Assembly: GCA_041484135.1 (NCBI GenBank)
Contig: JBGPHD010000001.1
Location: 1 to 64,000 of the forward strand
Direction of reading: 5' to 3'
DNA length: 64,000 nucleotides
Source of the DNA: JACORV01 sp041484135
Lineage (GTDB): Bacteria; Gemmatimonadota; Gemmatimonadetes; Gemmatimonadales; JACORV01
Shown: piece after piece, positions 42,294 through 50,421 of the stretch
Position numbering within the stretch: position 1 is the first letter of the stretch
How the letters are laid out: every line of letters begins with the position of its first letter
Translations under genes and position numbers: made by a program
Notes under the pieces: generated by a model
Databases searched by the model: none
What the model was told of the DNA's origin: nothing
Seen by the model: only the letters and a program-made list of their open reading frames with translations

Positions 42294-43049
42294 TCACTGC
42301 ACCGCGTGCCACCGCGGCGCCGTCCAGCCGATCGCCGTGCCCAGCGCCGCGCCCGCGATCACGTCGGTCGGGAAATGCTCGTGCGCCGCCACGCGGAACA
42401 CCCCGGTGGCCGTCGCCGCCACGAAGAGCGCCACGACCTCGGTCCGATGCCGCCGGAGCACACCCCGCCGGTGCAGGATGGACGCGACCGCCGCCGCCGC
42501 CGCGAAGGCCTGGCTGGTGTGTCCCGACGGGAACGAGAGCCCGTTGCCCGCTGCCGGGTAGCTGAGCGCCGCCGACGAGTAGCGCAACGGCCGAGGCCGG
42601 TGCACCAGCACCTTCGCCCACGCGGTCGCCGCTGAGGCGAGCCCCATGGCTTCCGAGAACACGACGAGATCCTCGACCCTCGCCGCGCTCGGCTCCCCCC
42701 GGCGGCTGGTGAGGAGCAGCCCGATCCCGCCCAACGTCGCGCCCGCGAGCGCGATGTCGCTCCCGAGCGCCGGCCCCGACTTGAAGGTGCCGATCGAGCC
42801 GCGGTCGATGCCCCACAGATTCGCGGGGTTGCAGGGCGCGCAGGTCGCGTGCGGGAGGCTGTTCCGGAAGACCATCGGCACCAGCGTGAGGGCCGCCTCG
42901 CCCCCGAGGATGGCGGCGTCGGGCCAGCGGTGGACCTGGAACCGCAGAGGCGCGGGAACCTGTTGTGCCCATGCAGGTAACACGGCACCCAGGAGGACGA
43001 TGAATCCCGCCGCGGCGGTGTTCCGTAACTTGATAAACCGCATCGTCAT
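42294..43049 (-). CDS. PAP2-superfamily phosphatase
   Basis: Membrane/exported protein of 251 residues (ATG 43049; ATG 43043 is an alternative). It has an N-terminal signal or anchor (AAGFIVLLGAVLPAWAQ) and the three PAP2 motifs: KVLVHRPRP, FPSGHTSQAF and RVAAHEHFPTDVIAG, all with catalytic Arg/His/Asp. It would hydrolyse lipid phosphates such as phosphatidate or undecaprenyl-PP on the periplasmic side. It is divergent from the sphingolipid operon, whose promoter lies within its first codons, so the two could be co-regulated and it might dephosphorylate a sphingolipid intermediate. Confidence 0.88.
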   Translation of the reverse strand: MTMRFIKLRNTAAAGFIVLLGAVLPAWAQQVPAPLRFQVHRWPDAAILGGEAALTLVPMVFRNSLPHATCAPCNPANLWGIDRGSIGTFKSGPALGSDIALAGATLGGIGLLLTSRRGEPSAARVEDLVVFSEAMGLASAATAWAKVLVHRPRPLRYSSAALSYPAAGNGLSFPSGHTSQAFAAAAAVASILHRRGVLRRHRTEVVALFVAATATGVFRVAAHEHFPTDVIAGAALGTAIGWTAPRWHAVQ

Positions 43050-43058
43050 CGGTACAAT
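43030..43058 (+). promoter_or_regulatory. Strong sigma70-type promoter of the sphingolipid operon
   Basis: TTGATA (43030-43035), 17-base spacer, TACAAT (43053-43058): five of six bases match in each box. Transcription would start near 43065, leaving about 27 leader bases with GGAGGAG at 43082-43088 before the GTG at 43092. The -35 lies inside the first codons of the divergent PAP2 gene. Confidence 0.65.
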
Positions 43059-43091
43059 CCGCCCAGTCCGTCTCATCGTGTGGAGGAGTCC

Positions 43092-44303
43092 GTGGCCACG
43101 ACGCATGTCGCGCACGACGTCGCGTTGTTCGAGAAGTGCAAGAACTTCACCCGGGCTCGCGAAGTCCAGGCGATGGGGCTGTACCCGTACTTCACGCCGA
43201 TCCACGAGTCGGAAGATACGATCGTCAAGATCGACGGCAAGACAAAGGTGATGATGGGGTCGAACAACTACCTCGGCCTCACCCACCATCCCAAAGTGCT
43301 CGAGGCCGCCGAGGCGGCCCTTCATAAGTATGGCTCCGGCTGCACCGGGAGCCGGTTCCTCAACGGCACCCTCGACCTGCATGAGATCCTCGAGGCGAAG
43401 CTCGCCGAGTTCCTTGGCAAGGAAACCTGCCTCGTCTTCTCGACCGGGTACCAGGCCAACCTCAGCCTCGTGTCGGGACTGGTGGGCCGCGGCGAGAACA
43501 TCTATCTCGACAAGCTCGACCACGCGTCCATCGTGGACGGCGCCAAGCTCTCGCACGGCGAGGTGCTGCGCTTCAACCACGGGGATCTCGGCAACCTTGA
43601 GCGCAAGCTGGCGCGCGACGACCGGCCGAAGGGCGCGATGATCGTCGTGGACGGCGTCTATTCCATGGAAGGCGACATCGCCGACCTGCCGCACCTGGTG
43701 CCGATCGCGCAGCGCTACGGCGTGGCGCTGGCGGTGGACGACGCCCACTCGGTGGGCGTCCTCGGCCCCACGGGCGCCGGCACCGCCGAGCACTTCGGCA
43801 TGACCGACGAGGTGGACCTCATCGCCGGCACCTTCTCCAAGTCCCTGGCCTCCATCGGCGGCTTCGTGGCGGGCGCCGACTACGTCATTCACTACCTCAA
43901 GCATCACGCGCGGCCGCTGATCTTCACCGCGGCGCTGCCGGCCTCGAACACGGCGGGCGTGCTGGCGGCGCTGGAGATCCTGCGCACCGAGCCGGAGCGC
44001 CGTGCCGCGCTCTGGGAGAACACCCGGCGCCTCCAAGACGGGCTCCGCTCGCTCGGCTTCGATATCGGCCACACCTGCACGCCGATCGTGCCGGTGCTGA
44101 TCGGCCCGCTGGAGAGGACCTTCGTCTACTGGCGGAAGCTCTTCGACGCCGGCGTGTTCACCAATCCGGTGGTGCCGCCCGCGGTGCCGCCCTCGCAGTG
44201 CCGGCTCCGCGCCAGCGTCATGGCGACGCACACCGCGGACCAGGTGGACTTCGCGCTGGACGCCTTCGGGACGATCGGCCGCGAGCTGGGAGTGATCTCC
44301 TGA
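43092..44303 (+). CDS. spt: Serine palmitoyltransferase (alpha-oxoamine synthase)
   Basis: PLP enzyme of 403 residues that should condense serine with a fatty acyl thioester to 3-ketosphinganine, the first step of sphingolipid synthesis. The N-terminus (GLYPYFTPIHES, MGSNNYLGLTHHPKV) and GTGSRFLNGT-like segment (GSGCTGSRFLNGTLDLHE) are like Bacteroidota SPT rather than biotin-pathway KBL/AONS. Catalytic residues: His219 in DDAHSVG and Lys250 in GTFSKSLASIGG. GTG at 43092 follows GGAGGAG closely. It heads an operon with ceramide-synthase-like, reductase-like and PAP2 genes, which argues strongly for SPT over BioF or KBL. Confidence 0.88.
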   Translation: MATTHVAHDVALFEKCKNFTRAREVQAMGLYPYFTPIHESEDTIVKIDGKTKVMMGSNNYLGLTHHPKVLEAAEAALHKYGSGCTGSRFLNGTLDLHEILEAKLAEFLGKETCLVFSTGYQANLSLVSGLVGRGENIYLDKLDHASIVDGAKLSHGEVLRFNHGDLGNLERKLARDDRPKGAMIVVDGVYSMEGDIADLPHLVPIAQRYGVALAVDDAHSVGVLGPTGAGTAEHFGMTDEVDLIAGTFSKSLASIGGFVAGADYVIHYLKHHARPLIFTAALPASNTAGVLAALEILRTEPERRAALWENTRRLQDGLRSLGFDIGHTCTPIVPVLIGPLERTFVYWRKLFDAGVFTNPVVPPAVPPSQCRLRASVMATHTADQVDFALDAFGTIGRELGVIS

Positions 44304-44311
44304 CCCAGGCC

Positions 44312-45427
44312 GTGACGGTCCGCCGCGTCGAGACCGCGGCCGACCTCAAGCGCTTCATCGCATTCCCGTACCGGCTGCACCGGGGCGATCCCAACTGGGT
44401 CGCCCCGTTGCGCATGGACGTGAGGACGATGCTCTCCCGGGACAAGAACCCCTTCTTCGCGCACGGCGAGGCGGACTATTTCCTCGCCGAGCGGGCGGGC
44501 GACGTGGCGGGGCGCATCGCCGCCATCCGGAACGACGCCCACACCGCGTTCCACCCCGACGAGCCCACCCTCGGCTTCTTCGGGTTCTTCGAGAGCGTGA
44601 ACGACCAGGCGGTGGCCGACGCCCTGATCGCGGCCGCGGCGGGATGGCTGCGCGCCCGCGGCCTCACCGTGATGCGCGGCCCCGCCAGCCTCTCCACCAA
44701 CGACGAGTGCGGCCTCCTGGTCGAGGGCTTCGACACCCCGCCCACGATCCTCATGCCCCACAACCCGCCCTACTACGCCGAGCTGTTAGGCAGGGCCGGC
44801 TTCGTGAAGGTGATGGACCTGCTCGCCTACCAGGGCTCCGGGGATGCCCCGCCCGCCCGCCTCCTCGAGGGGGCCCGCCGGCTCGCCGAACGCCACCGGA
44901 TCACCCTCCGCCCGATGGACATGAGCCGCTACTGGGAGGACGTGGAGAAGATCCGGCAGCTCTACAACAGCGCCTGGGAGAAGAACTGGGGCTTCGTCCC
45001 GATGACGGACGAGGAGATGAACCACCTCGCCCGGCAGCTCAAGCCGGTGGTGGTCCCGGACCTCATCGTCTTCGCGGAGATGGACGGCGCGGTCATCGGG
45101 TTCGCCATCACGCTCCCCGACTTCAACCAGGCGCTGGCGAAGAACCCGGACGGCCGGCTCTTCCCGTTCGGGCTCCTCAGGCTCCTCTGGCACAAGCGCC
45201 GGATCCGCCGCGCGCGTACCCTCACCCTGGGCGTGCTGCCGCGGTACCGGCGTCTGGGGGTGGACGCGCTGATGTACGAGTGGACCTGGCGCCACGGCAA
45301 CGCGCACGGCCTCTTCTGGTGCGAGGCGAGCTGGCTCCTCGAGACCAACCACGCCATCCGCAACGGCATGGAGCGGCTGGGATTCCGCGCCTACAAGACC
45401 TACCGGATGTACGACCGGCCGGTATGA
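44312..45427 (+). CDS. bcerS: GNAT-fold acyltransferase, bacterial ceramide synthase-like
   Basis: Protein of 371 residues in the family of large GNAT-like proteins that includes the bacterial ceramide synthase of Caulobacter. Family marks: PYRLHRGDPNWVAPLR (about 20-35), NPFFAHGEADYF, FFGFFE, PDFNQALAKNPDGRLFPFG and the C-terminal FRAYKTYRMYDRP. It would acylate the long-chain base amine with a fatty acid from acyl-ACP or acyl-CoA. GTG at 44312 is preferred; a CTG at 44300 overlapping the spt stop (CTGA) is an alternative. It is coupled by ATGA to the reductase gene. Function is inferred from family and neighbours. Confidence 0.78.
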   Translation: MTVRRVETAADLKRFIAFPYRLHRGDPNWVAPLRMDVRTMLSRDKNPFFAHGEADYFLAERAGDVAGRIAAIRNDAHTAFHPDEPTLGFFGFFESVNDQAVADALIAAAAGWLRARGLTVMRGPASLSTNDECGLLVEGFDTPPTILMPHNPPYYAELLGRAGFVKVMDLLAYQGSGDAPPARLLEGARRLAERHRITLRPMDMSRYWEDVEKIRQLYNSAWEKNWGFVPMTDEEMNHLARQLKPVVVPDLIVFAEMDGAVIGFAITLPDFNQALAKNPDGRLFPFGLLRLLWHKRRIRRARTLTLGVLPRYRRLGVDALMYEWTWRHGNAHGLFWCEASWLLETNHAIRNGMERLGFRAYKTYRMYDRPV

Positions 45428-46383
45428 GAGCCTTCGTCACCGGCGCCACCGGATTCGTGGGCAGCCATCTCGCCGAGGCGTTGCTGGCGCGGGGGGACGC
45501 GGTCGTCTGCCTGGCGCGCCGTCCCGACGCGGCGGCGGCGCTGGCGGCGCGGGGCGCCGAGATCGTGCGCGGCACGCTCGAGGACGAAGCGGGCCTGGCG
45601 GGCGCGCTGGCGGGCGCCGAGGTCGTGTATCATGTCGCGGGGCTCACGGCCGGCAGCGAAGCCGAGTACGTCGCCGTGAACGAGGCCGGCACCCGCCGCC
45701 TAACGGAGGCGGCGCAGCGGCAGGCGCCCGCCGCGCGGTTCGTGTATGTGTCGAGCCAGGCGGCGGTGGGCCCCGGGCCGATGCTCGACGAGGACGCCCC
45801 GTGCCGGCCGGTGAGCCCGTACGGGCGGAGCAAGCTCGCGGGCGAGGCGGTGACGCGGGGATCGGGGCTGGCCTGGACGATCGTGCGGCCGTGCTCGGTC
45901 TACGGCCCGCGCGACCGTGCCTTCCTGACGGTCTTCAAGCTCACGGCGAAGGGCCTGGCGCCGGTCTTCGGTCGAGGGAACCAGGAGTTGTCGCTGATCT
46001 ACGCCCCCGACCTCTGCGGCGCGATCATCAAGGCCGGCACGCAGCCGGGCGCCGGCGGCCGTATCTATCATGTGGCGCACCCCGGCACCGTGACCTCTCG
46101 GGCGCTGGCCCTGGCCGTGGGCCGGGCGATGGGCCGGACCCCGTTGGTGATCCCCGTGCCGCGGCTCGCCGTGGAAGGACTGCTCGGCGTGGCGACGATG
46201 GTGCGGGCTTTGGTGCGGAAGCGTAGCGTGGTCAATCTCGGCAAGATCGACGAGTTCTTCGCGTCGGCCTGGACCTTCGACGTGGGCCGCGCCGAGCGGG
46301 AGCTGGACTGGCGCGCCGCGCACGACCTCGCGTCGGGCCTGGGCGAGACGGCGGCGTGGTATCGGGCGGAGGGATGGCTGTGA
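45424..46383 (+). CDS. cerR: NAD-dependent epimerase/dehydratase, CerR-like ketone reductase
   Basis: Extended short-chain dehydrogenase of 319 residues. N-terminal GATGFVGSH nucleotide motif; catalytic Tyr133 and Lys137 in YGRSK; Ser in YVSSQAAVG. In the Caulobacter ceramide pathway a protein of this type (CerR) reduces the 3-keto group of the sphingolipid, and here it sits between the putative ceramide synthase and the headgroup gene. Overlaps: ATGA with the acyltransferase, GTGA with the PAP2 gene. A nucleotide-sugar epimerase is an alternative reading, but context favours a ketoceramide reductase. Confidence 0.8.
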   Translation: MRAFVTGATGFVGSHLAEALLARGDAVVCLARRPDAAAALAARGAEIVRGTLEDEAGLAGALAGAEVVYHVAGLTAGSEAEYVAVNEAGTRRLTEAAQRQAPAARFVYVSSQAAVGPGPMLDEDAPCRPVSPYGRSKLAGEAVTRGSGLAWTIVRPCSVYGPRDRAFLTVFKLTAKGLAPVFGRGNQELSLIYAPDLCGAIIKAGTQPGAGGRIYHVAHPGTVTSRALALAVGRAMGRTPLVIPVPRLAVEGLLGVATMVRALVRKRSVVNLGKIDEFFASAWTFDVGRAERELDWRAAHDLASGLGETAAWYRAEGWL

Positions 46384-47243
46384 CCGGACGCCGGGGCGTG
46401 ACCGCGACCGACAAGGTGATGCTCGCCTTTCTCGCCGCGAACACCGCGGTCGTGGTCTGGCACGCCCCGGTGATCGGGGCCTGGCCGTGGCTCCTCGTCG
46501 GCAACGCGCTGGCGGTGGCGCTGATCGTGCTGCTCCAGCGCGCGCCGGTGACGCCGTTCCTCGCGTTCATGGGCGGCGGCTACGGCCTGATCCTCACCCT
46601 GGCCTTCTACACCCAGCTCGGCATCATCGAACTGGACGTGGCCAGCGTGCGCGACGCGATGGTGCAGCGGTGGGAGGCGGCGCTCTTCGGGGGCGAGGTG
46701 AGCGTGACCTGGCACGCGCTGATGCCGAACCTCACGCTCTCGTGGATCCTGCATTTCTGCTACGGCGCGTACTACTGGATCGTGGCGGCGGCGACCTACT
46801 GGCTCTTCTTCCGCGCGCCGCGGGGCGCCTTCGAGCGGGGGATGTTCCTGCTGACGCTGGGATTCTACGCCTGCTACGTGATCTACTCGCTGCTCCCGGT
46901 GGCGGGCCCGCGCTACTTCTACGGCAGCGCGACAGGACCGATCACCACGGTGCTCCCCGCGCGCATCGTCCACCGGCTCCTCGAGGGCGGGTCCGCGTAC
47001 GGCACCGCGTTCCCGTCCTCGCACGTCACGGCATCCTGGTGCGCGGTGCTGGCCCTCTGGCGGGACGCGCGGAAGGTCGCCCTGCTGCTCGCGCCGGTGG
47101 CCCTCGGACTGGCGTTCGGCACCGTGTACGGCCAGTTCCATTACGGCGTGGACGCGATCGCCGGCGCCGCGCTCGCCCTCTTCCTCTACTTCGTGAGCGA
47201 GCCGCTCAGACTGGCTTTGCGACCGGCCGTTCCACCGTCGTAG
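46380..47243 (+). CDS. PAP2_3-type membrane protein, IPC-synthase-like
   Basis: Integral membrane protein of 287 residues with about six helices. It has the Aur1/inositol-phosphorylceramide-synthase-like arrangement: YSLLPVAGPRYF, then GTAFPSSHVTASW and YGQFHYGVDAIAG holding the His and Asp triad. These enzymes move a phospho-headgroup onto ceramide. GTG at 46380 is preferred because GGAGG (46368-46372) lies seven bases ahead; an ATG at 46374 would be too close to it. The gene is last in the operon and overlaps the reverse-strand channel gene by 38 bases. The identity of the headgroup is unknown. Confidence 0.82.
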   Translation: MTGRRGVTATDKVMLAFLAANTAVVVWHAPVIGAWPWLLVGNALAVALIVLLQRAPVTPFLAFMGGGYGLILTLAFYTQLGIIELDVASVRDAMVQRWEAALFGGEVSVTWHALMPNLTLSWILHFCYGAYYWIVAAATYWLFFRAPRGAFERGMFLLTLGFYACYVIYSLLPVAGPRYFYGSATGPITTVLPARIVHRLLEGGSAYGTAFPSSHVTASWCAVLALWRDARKVALLLAPVALGLAFGTVYGQFHYGVDAIAGAALALFLYFVSEPLRLALRPAVPPS

Positions 47244-48303
47244 CCAGCGCGGCGTAGGTCTGCCCGCCGTACCGCTCGCGCATCTGCCCCACGGCGCCCG
47301 GGTCCCCCATCACGATGAGCGTCACGCCCTCCTGCACCATCAGGTCGTCCTTGGGCTTGAAGTGGTAGCGGCCCTCCTTGCCCTCGATGAGGGCGAGGAG
47401 CAGCAGCCCCGGGGTCGCGTTGATGTGCAGGGTGCCCAGCGCCTTCCCGATCGCCGGCGAGCCCCGACCCACCGCGATCTCCTCGATGCGGAGGTTCCGG
47501 TCGCGGTCGCGGAGCATCTGGTCGAGGAAGGTGACCACGGCGGGACGCAGCATCTCGGACGCCATGCGCAGCCCGCCGATGGAGAACGGCGACACCACGC
47601 TGTCGGCCCCGGCGCGCCGGAGCTTCGACTCGTTCTTGGGCTCCACCAGCATCGAGACGATGCGCATGATCGGATTGGTCTGCCGGGCCGTCAGCGTGCA
47701 CAGCACGTTCTCGCGATCCGACTCCATGGCGGCGACGAGCCCGGCCGCCCGCATGATGCCCGCCTCGCGCAGCACCTCCTCGTCGGACGGGTCGCCCTCG
47801 ATGTGGAGCAGCTCGCCCTCGCTGGTCACCGCGGGTGCCGGCGTGCCGGCGGGATGGACCGAGACCACGGCGCGTTTCACCCGTCGCATCTCGTCGATCA
47901 CGTGGCCCGCCACGACGCGATCGCCGCACACGATGACGTGCTCCTTGAGTTCGCTGATGGCCTTGCGCATGCGCTTCCTCCAGAACACCTGCTCGAGCTG
48001 TCCTTCCACGAAGAACGCCGTCACCGTGGACGCGAAATAGACCAGGATCCCCATCCCGAAGATGAGCAGGATCATAGTGAAGACCCGGCCCGACGACGTG
48101 AGCGGGAAGACCTCCCCGTAGCCCACGGTCGTGAGCGTGATGACCGTCATGTAGAGGCTGTCGAGGAGCCGGTGCTGCCCGTGCCCGAGGATCGTGTAGC
48201 CGGTCACGCCCACCAGGAACACCACCAGCGTCCCGGCCGCCGCGGTGAAGAGGCGACGACGGACTTCGGCGAGCTGCTGGTCGGGCGACGAGAGCGGCGG
48301 CAT
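47206..48303 (-). CDS. Two-helix potassium channel with RCK/TrkA regulatory domain
   Basis: Ion channel of 365 residues. First helix (FTAAAGTLVVFLVGVTGYTIL, about 19-39), pore with selectivity filter TVGYGE, second helix (about 75-100), then a TrkA-N/RCK domain (HVIVCGDRVVAGHVIDEM onward) and a TrkA-C domain at the end (EIAVGRGSPAIGKALG). It should conduct K+ and be gated by cytosolic ligand or Ca2+. ATG 48303 is preferred because a promoter (48320-48347) sits directly upstream; a start at 48354 would overlap it. The 3' end overlaps the PAP2 gene by 38 bases. The usual GxGxxG of RCK is altered to CGDRVVAG. Confidence 0.9.
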   Translation of the reverse strand: MPPLSSPDQQLAEVRRRLFTAAAGTLVVFLVGVTGYTILGHGQHRLLDSLYMTVITLTTVGYGEVFPLTSSGRVFTMILLIFGMGILVYFASTVTAFFVEGQLEQVFWRKRMRKAISELKEHVIVCGDRVVAGHVIDEMRRVKRAVVSVHPAGTPAPAVTSEGELLHIEGDPSDEEVLREAGIMRAAGLVAAMESDRENVLCTLTARQTNPIMRIVSMLVEPKNESKLRRAGADSVVSPFSIGGLRMASEMLRPAVVTFLDQMLRDRDRNLRIEEIAVGRGSPAIGKALGTLHINATPGLLLLALIEGKEGRYHFKPKDDLMVQEGVTLIVMGDPGAVGQMRERYGGQTYAALATTVERPVAKPV

Positions 48304-48319
48304 GGGCGGTTCGCGTGAA

Positions 48320-48347
48320 GCTATACGGTTGACGCCCGGGCCGCCAA
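48320..48347 (-). promoter_or_regulatory. Predicted promoter of the K+ channel gene
   Basis: TTGGCG (48347-48342), 16-base spacer, TATAGC (48325-48320) on this strand, 16 bases before the ATG at 48303. It overlaps the rightward promoter at 48329-48357. Confidence 0.4.
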
Positions 48348-48357
48348 ACCCCATTCT
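48329..48357 (+). promoter_or_regulatory. Predicted promoter of the 626-residue membrane protein gene
   Basis: TTGACG (48329-48334), 17-base spacer, CATTCT (48352-48357). It gives a leader of about 35 bases and a GGAG ribosome site at 48390-48393 before the ATG at 48399. It is interleaved with the leftward promoter of the channel gene. Confidence 0.4.
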
Positions 48358-48398
48358 CCTAGCCGACGAGAATCCCTGAGCACCCCACCGGAGCCGCC

Positions 48399-50279
48399 AT
48401 GACGCTTGCCGATCTTCCCGTCCTGAACCCGTCCACCCCAGGGCGTGAGGCCAAGCGCGCCGCGCTGGTCGCGGCGCTCTTCCTCGTCTTCGGCGTGTTG
48501 TACGCGCTGGCGCGCGCCGCCGCTGCCGCGCCGCCGGACCTCTCCGCCTCGACGGACGTGGTCTTCGGGTTCGCGTTCCCGCGGGGATGGGGCATCATAC
48601 CGGCGCTCTGGACCGGCTCCGCCACCTGGCCTGGCCGGCTCGCCGCCGCCGGGCTCGAGACCACGCTGGCCGTGACGGCCACGGTGATCATGGCGGTCGC
48701 CATGGTGATCGTCATGCACCCCGACATCCTGTCGCGCCAGGGACCGCAATACGTCTCGCCGGCGCGGCGCATCGCGACGGTCGTGATCGCGTTCGCGCTC
48801 GCGTTCCTGCTGTTCCGCGGCACCCTCGTCATCGACGGGCTCTTCTCGACCGACCTCGCGCAGGACCCCGACAAGGCCCGCCGCCAGCTCATCGGCATCG
48901 GCGCGATCTCGGCCGTGCTCTTCGGCGGCATCTGGTCGTTCATCGGCCCCAAGGACTTCGGGCGTCGCGTCCCGCTGCGCATCTCGCACGGCGCCCTGGG
49001 CGGCATCGCCGTCTGGGCGGCGGTCACCTTCGCCACGCTCCTCTCCAGCGAGCCCCGGAGCTTCCTCTCCAGCTCGCTCGACACCTTCTACTCGCTCCTC
49101 ACGATCGACGCCGCGTCCGGGAGCCCCGGCGCCACGGCCGGCTGGGCGATCTCCTCCGACGTGATCACCGCCGGGGTCGCCATGGCGGTCGCCGGCGCGT
49201 TGCTCATCGTCACCGCGCCGCAGTCCCTCGGGCCGGGGAACCGCCGCGGGAGCACCATGGTGGCCGCGATCCTCGGCACCCTGCTCGCCGTCGTCGCGTT
49301 CACCACCTACAGCACCACGAGCCGCCGCGCCGGCGACGTGAGCGTGAGCGTCGTGGACGCGCTCGGGCTCGACCGCACCGCCCCCGCGCGCACGCCGATC
49401 CTCCTTTCCGGGCAGACCGCCACGCTGTCGCAGCGCCTCGTGACGCGGACCCAGACCTCTCCCACCGCCACCGCCGACGACTGCGCCCACGCCCCCTCGG
49501 GCGACGACCGCGTGCTGCCGGCAGCCACCCAGGCCAACGTGCAGAAGCTCGGTGCCTGGCTCGACGCCCACCGCGGCGAGGTCACCGGCACCGCCATCCG
49601 CGTCGCGAGCTGCCGCACGGCGCTCCTCGCGCTGCGCTGGGATCCCGAAGCCGCGCGCGCCGGCATCTTCCTCAGCGACCGGCCCGAGCGCATCGGTCCC
49701 ATCACGTACCTGTTCGCGATGTCCGGCCTCAGCAGCCCGAGGCCCGCCGCGTTGAGCCGCATCCTGGCGGCGCTCGGCGACGCCACCCGGTTCCAGCAGG
49801 GGAGCGAGGCCCCGATGCGCTTCGCGACCTACGCGCGCCTCGCCGGCGACTCGGCGGCGGAGGCGTTCTGGCGGCAGCGCGTCGACCAGCCGGCGGACCT
49901 GGCCACCCTCCGGCCCCGCCCGGCCTATACCGACGGCACCGTCAGCGGCCGCATCGTCTCGGCGCGGAGCGGCTGGCGGATCGGCCTGCTCGTCGCCGAT
50001 GACCCCTCGACCGGTCTCGATCCCACGATGCTCGCGCCGCGCAACGAAGGCTCCGTGCTCACCAACATGGTGACCGCCGCCGATGTCGGCACCGACGGCC
50101 GCTTCAGCTTCAACGGCCTGCGCGACGGGTACTACATGCTGGCCCTGCTCTCCCCCGAAGGCACCGCCGTCGCGGCGCTGTCGGCCCTCCGGGTCCGCGG
50201 CGACCCCGGGATCGTCCGGCTCGACGCGACGCACAAGGCGCTGGATGTCGGGGCGGTGACGGTGGATTACGAGCGTTGA
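48399..50279 (+). CDS. Unrecognised polytopic membrane protein with C-terminal beta domain
   Basis: Protein of 626 residues not matched to a known family. Seven or so hydrophobic helices lie in the first ~310 residues (for example AALVAALFLVFGVLYALA, TLAVTATVIMAVAMVIVM, ATVVIAFALAFLLFRG). A large extracytoplasmic region follows, rich in Ala and Arg, with two cysteines that may pair (TADDCAHAP and RVASCRTALL). The last ~110 residues (GTVSGRIVSARSGWRIG, TDGRFSFNGLRDGYYMLALL) look like a carboxypeptidase-regulatory or prealbumin-type beta domain. The gene has its own promoter and a terminator hairpin at 50311-50342. Role unknown; an envelope sensor or transporter accessory is possible. Confidence 0.7.
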   Translation: MTLADLPVLNPSTPGREAKRAALVAALFLVFGVLYALARAAAAAPPDLSASTDVVFGFAFPRGWGIIPALWTGSATWPGRLAAAGLETTLAVTATVIMAVAMVIVMHPDILSRQGPQYVSPARRIATVVIAFALAFLLFRGTLVIDGLFSTDLAQDPDKARRQLIGIGAISAVLFGGIWSFIGPKDFGRRVPLRISHGALGGIAVWAAVTFATLLSSEPRSFLSSSLDTFYSLLTIDAASGSPGATAGWAISSDVITAGVAMAVAGALLIVTAPQSLGPGNRRGSTMVAAILGTLLAVVAFTTYSTTSRRAGDVSVSVVDALGLDRTAPARTPILLSGQTATLSQRLVTRTQTSPTATADDCAHAPSGDDRVLPAATQANVQKLGAWLDAHRGEVTGTAIRVASCRTALLALRWDPEAARAGIFLSDRPERIGPITYLFAMSGLSSPRPAALSRILAALGDATRFQQGSEAPMRFATYARLAGDSAAEAFWRQRVDQPADLATLRPRPAYTDGTVSGRIVSARSGWRIGLLVADDPSTGLDPTMLAPRNEGSVLTNMVTAADVGTDGRFSFNGLRDGYYMLALLSPEGTAVAALSALRVRGDPGIVRLDATHKALDVGAVTVDYER

Positions 50280-50339
50280 AAGAGGAGAAGCGTTGAAGGT
50301 TGAATAAAGAGAGGCGTTGAAAGGGGTTACCTTCAACGC
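50273..50339. repeat. GCGTTGAA-type short repeats
   Basis: GCGTTGAAA/G occurs at 50273, 50290 and 50314 and inverted (CTTCAACGC) at 50331; another inverted copy lies at 54628-54636 in the next gap between genes. The first copy contains the stop codon of the membrane protein gene. Spacing is irregular and the copies lie mostly outside genes. Confidence 0.5.
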
Positions 50340-50342
50340 CTC
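50311..50342. terminator. Perfect 11-bp hairpin terminator after the membrane protein
   Basis: GAGGCGTTGAA (50311-50321) and TTCAACGCCTC (50332-50342) form a perfect stem around a 10-base loop, followed by TTCTTCG. It could terminate the rightward gene ending at 50279. The stem is built from the GCGTTGAA motif repeated nearby. Confidence 0.55.
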
Positions 50343-50421
50343 TTCTTCGTTCCCCCCTCCGTGTGCAAGTCCCCGCCACCCAGGCGTCCCCCTTCCAGAC
50401 ACTCAACTGGGAGGTTTCACC

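Noticed and set aside
43092..44303. 2-amino-3-ketobutyrate CoA ligase or BioF
   Set aside because: The N-terminal GLYPYF/SNNYLGL block and the operon partners fit SPT better; no biotin or threonine genes nearby.
44300..44311. CTG (CTGA overlap) as start of the ceramide-synthase-like gene
   Set aside because: GTG at 44312 is in frame, canonical and leaves the conserved region intact.
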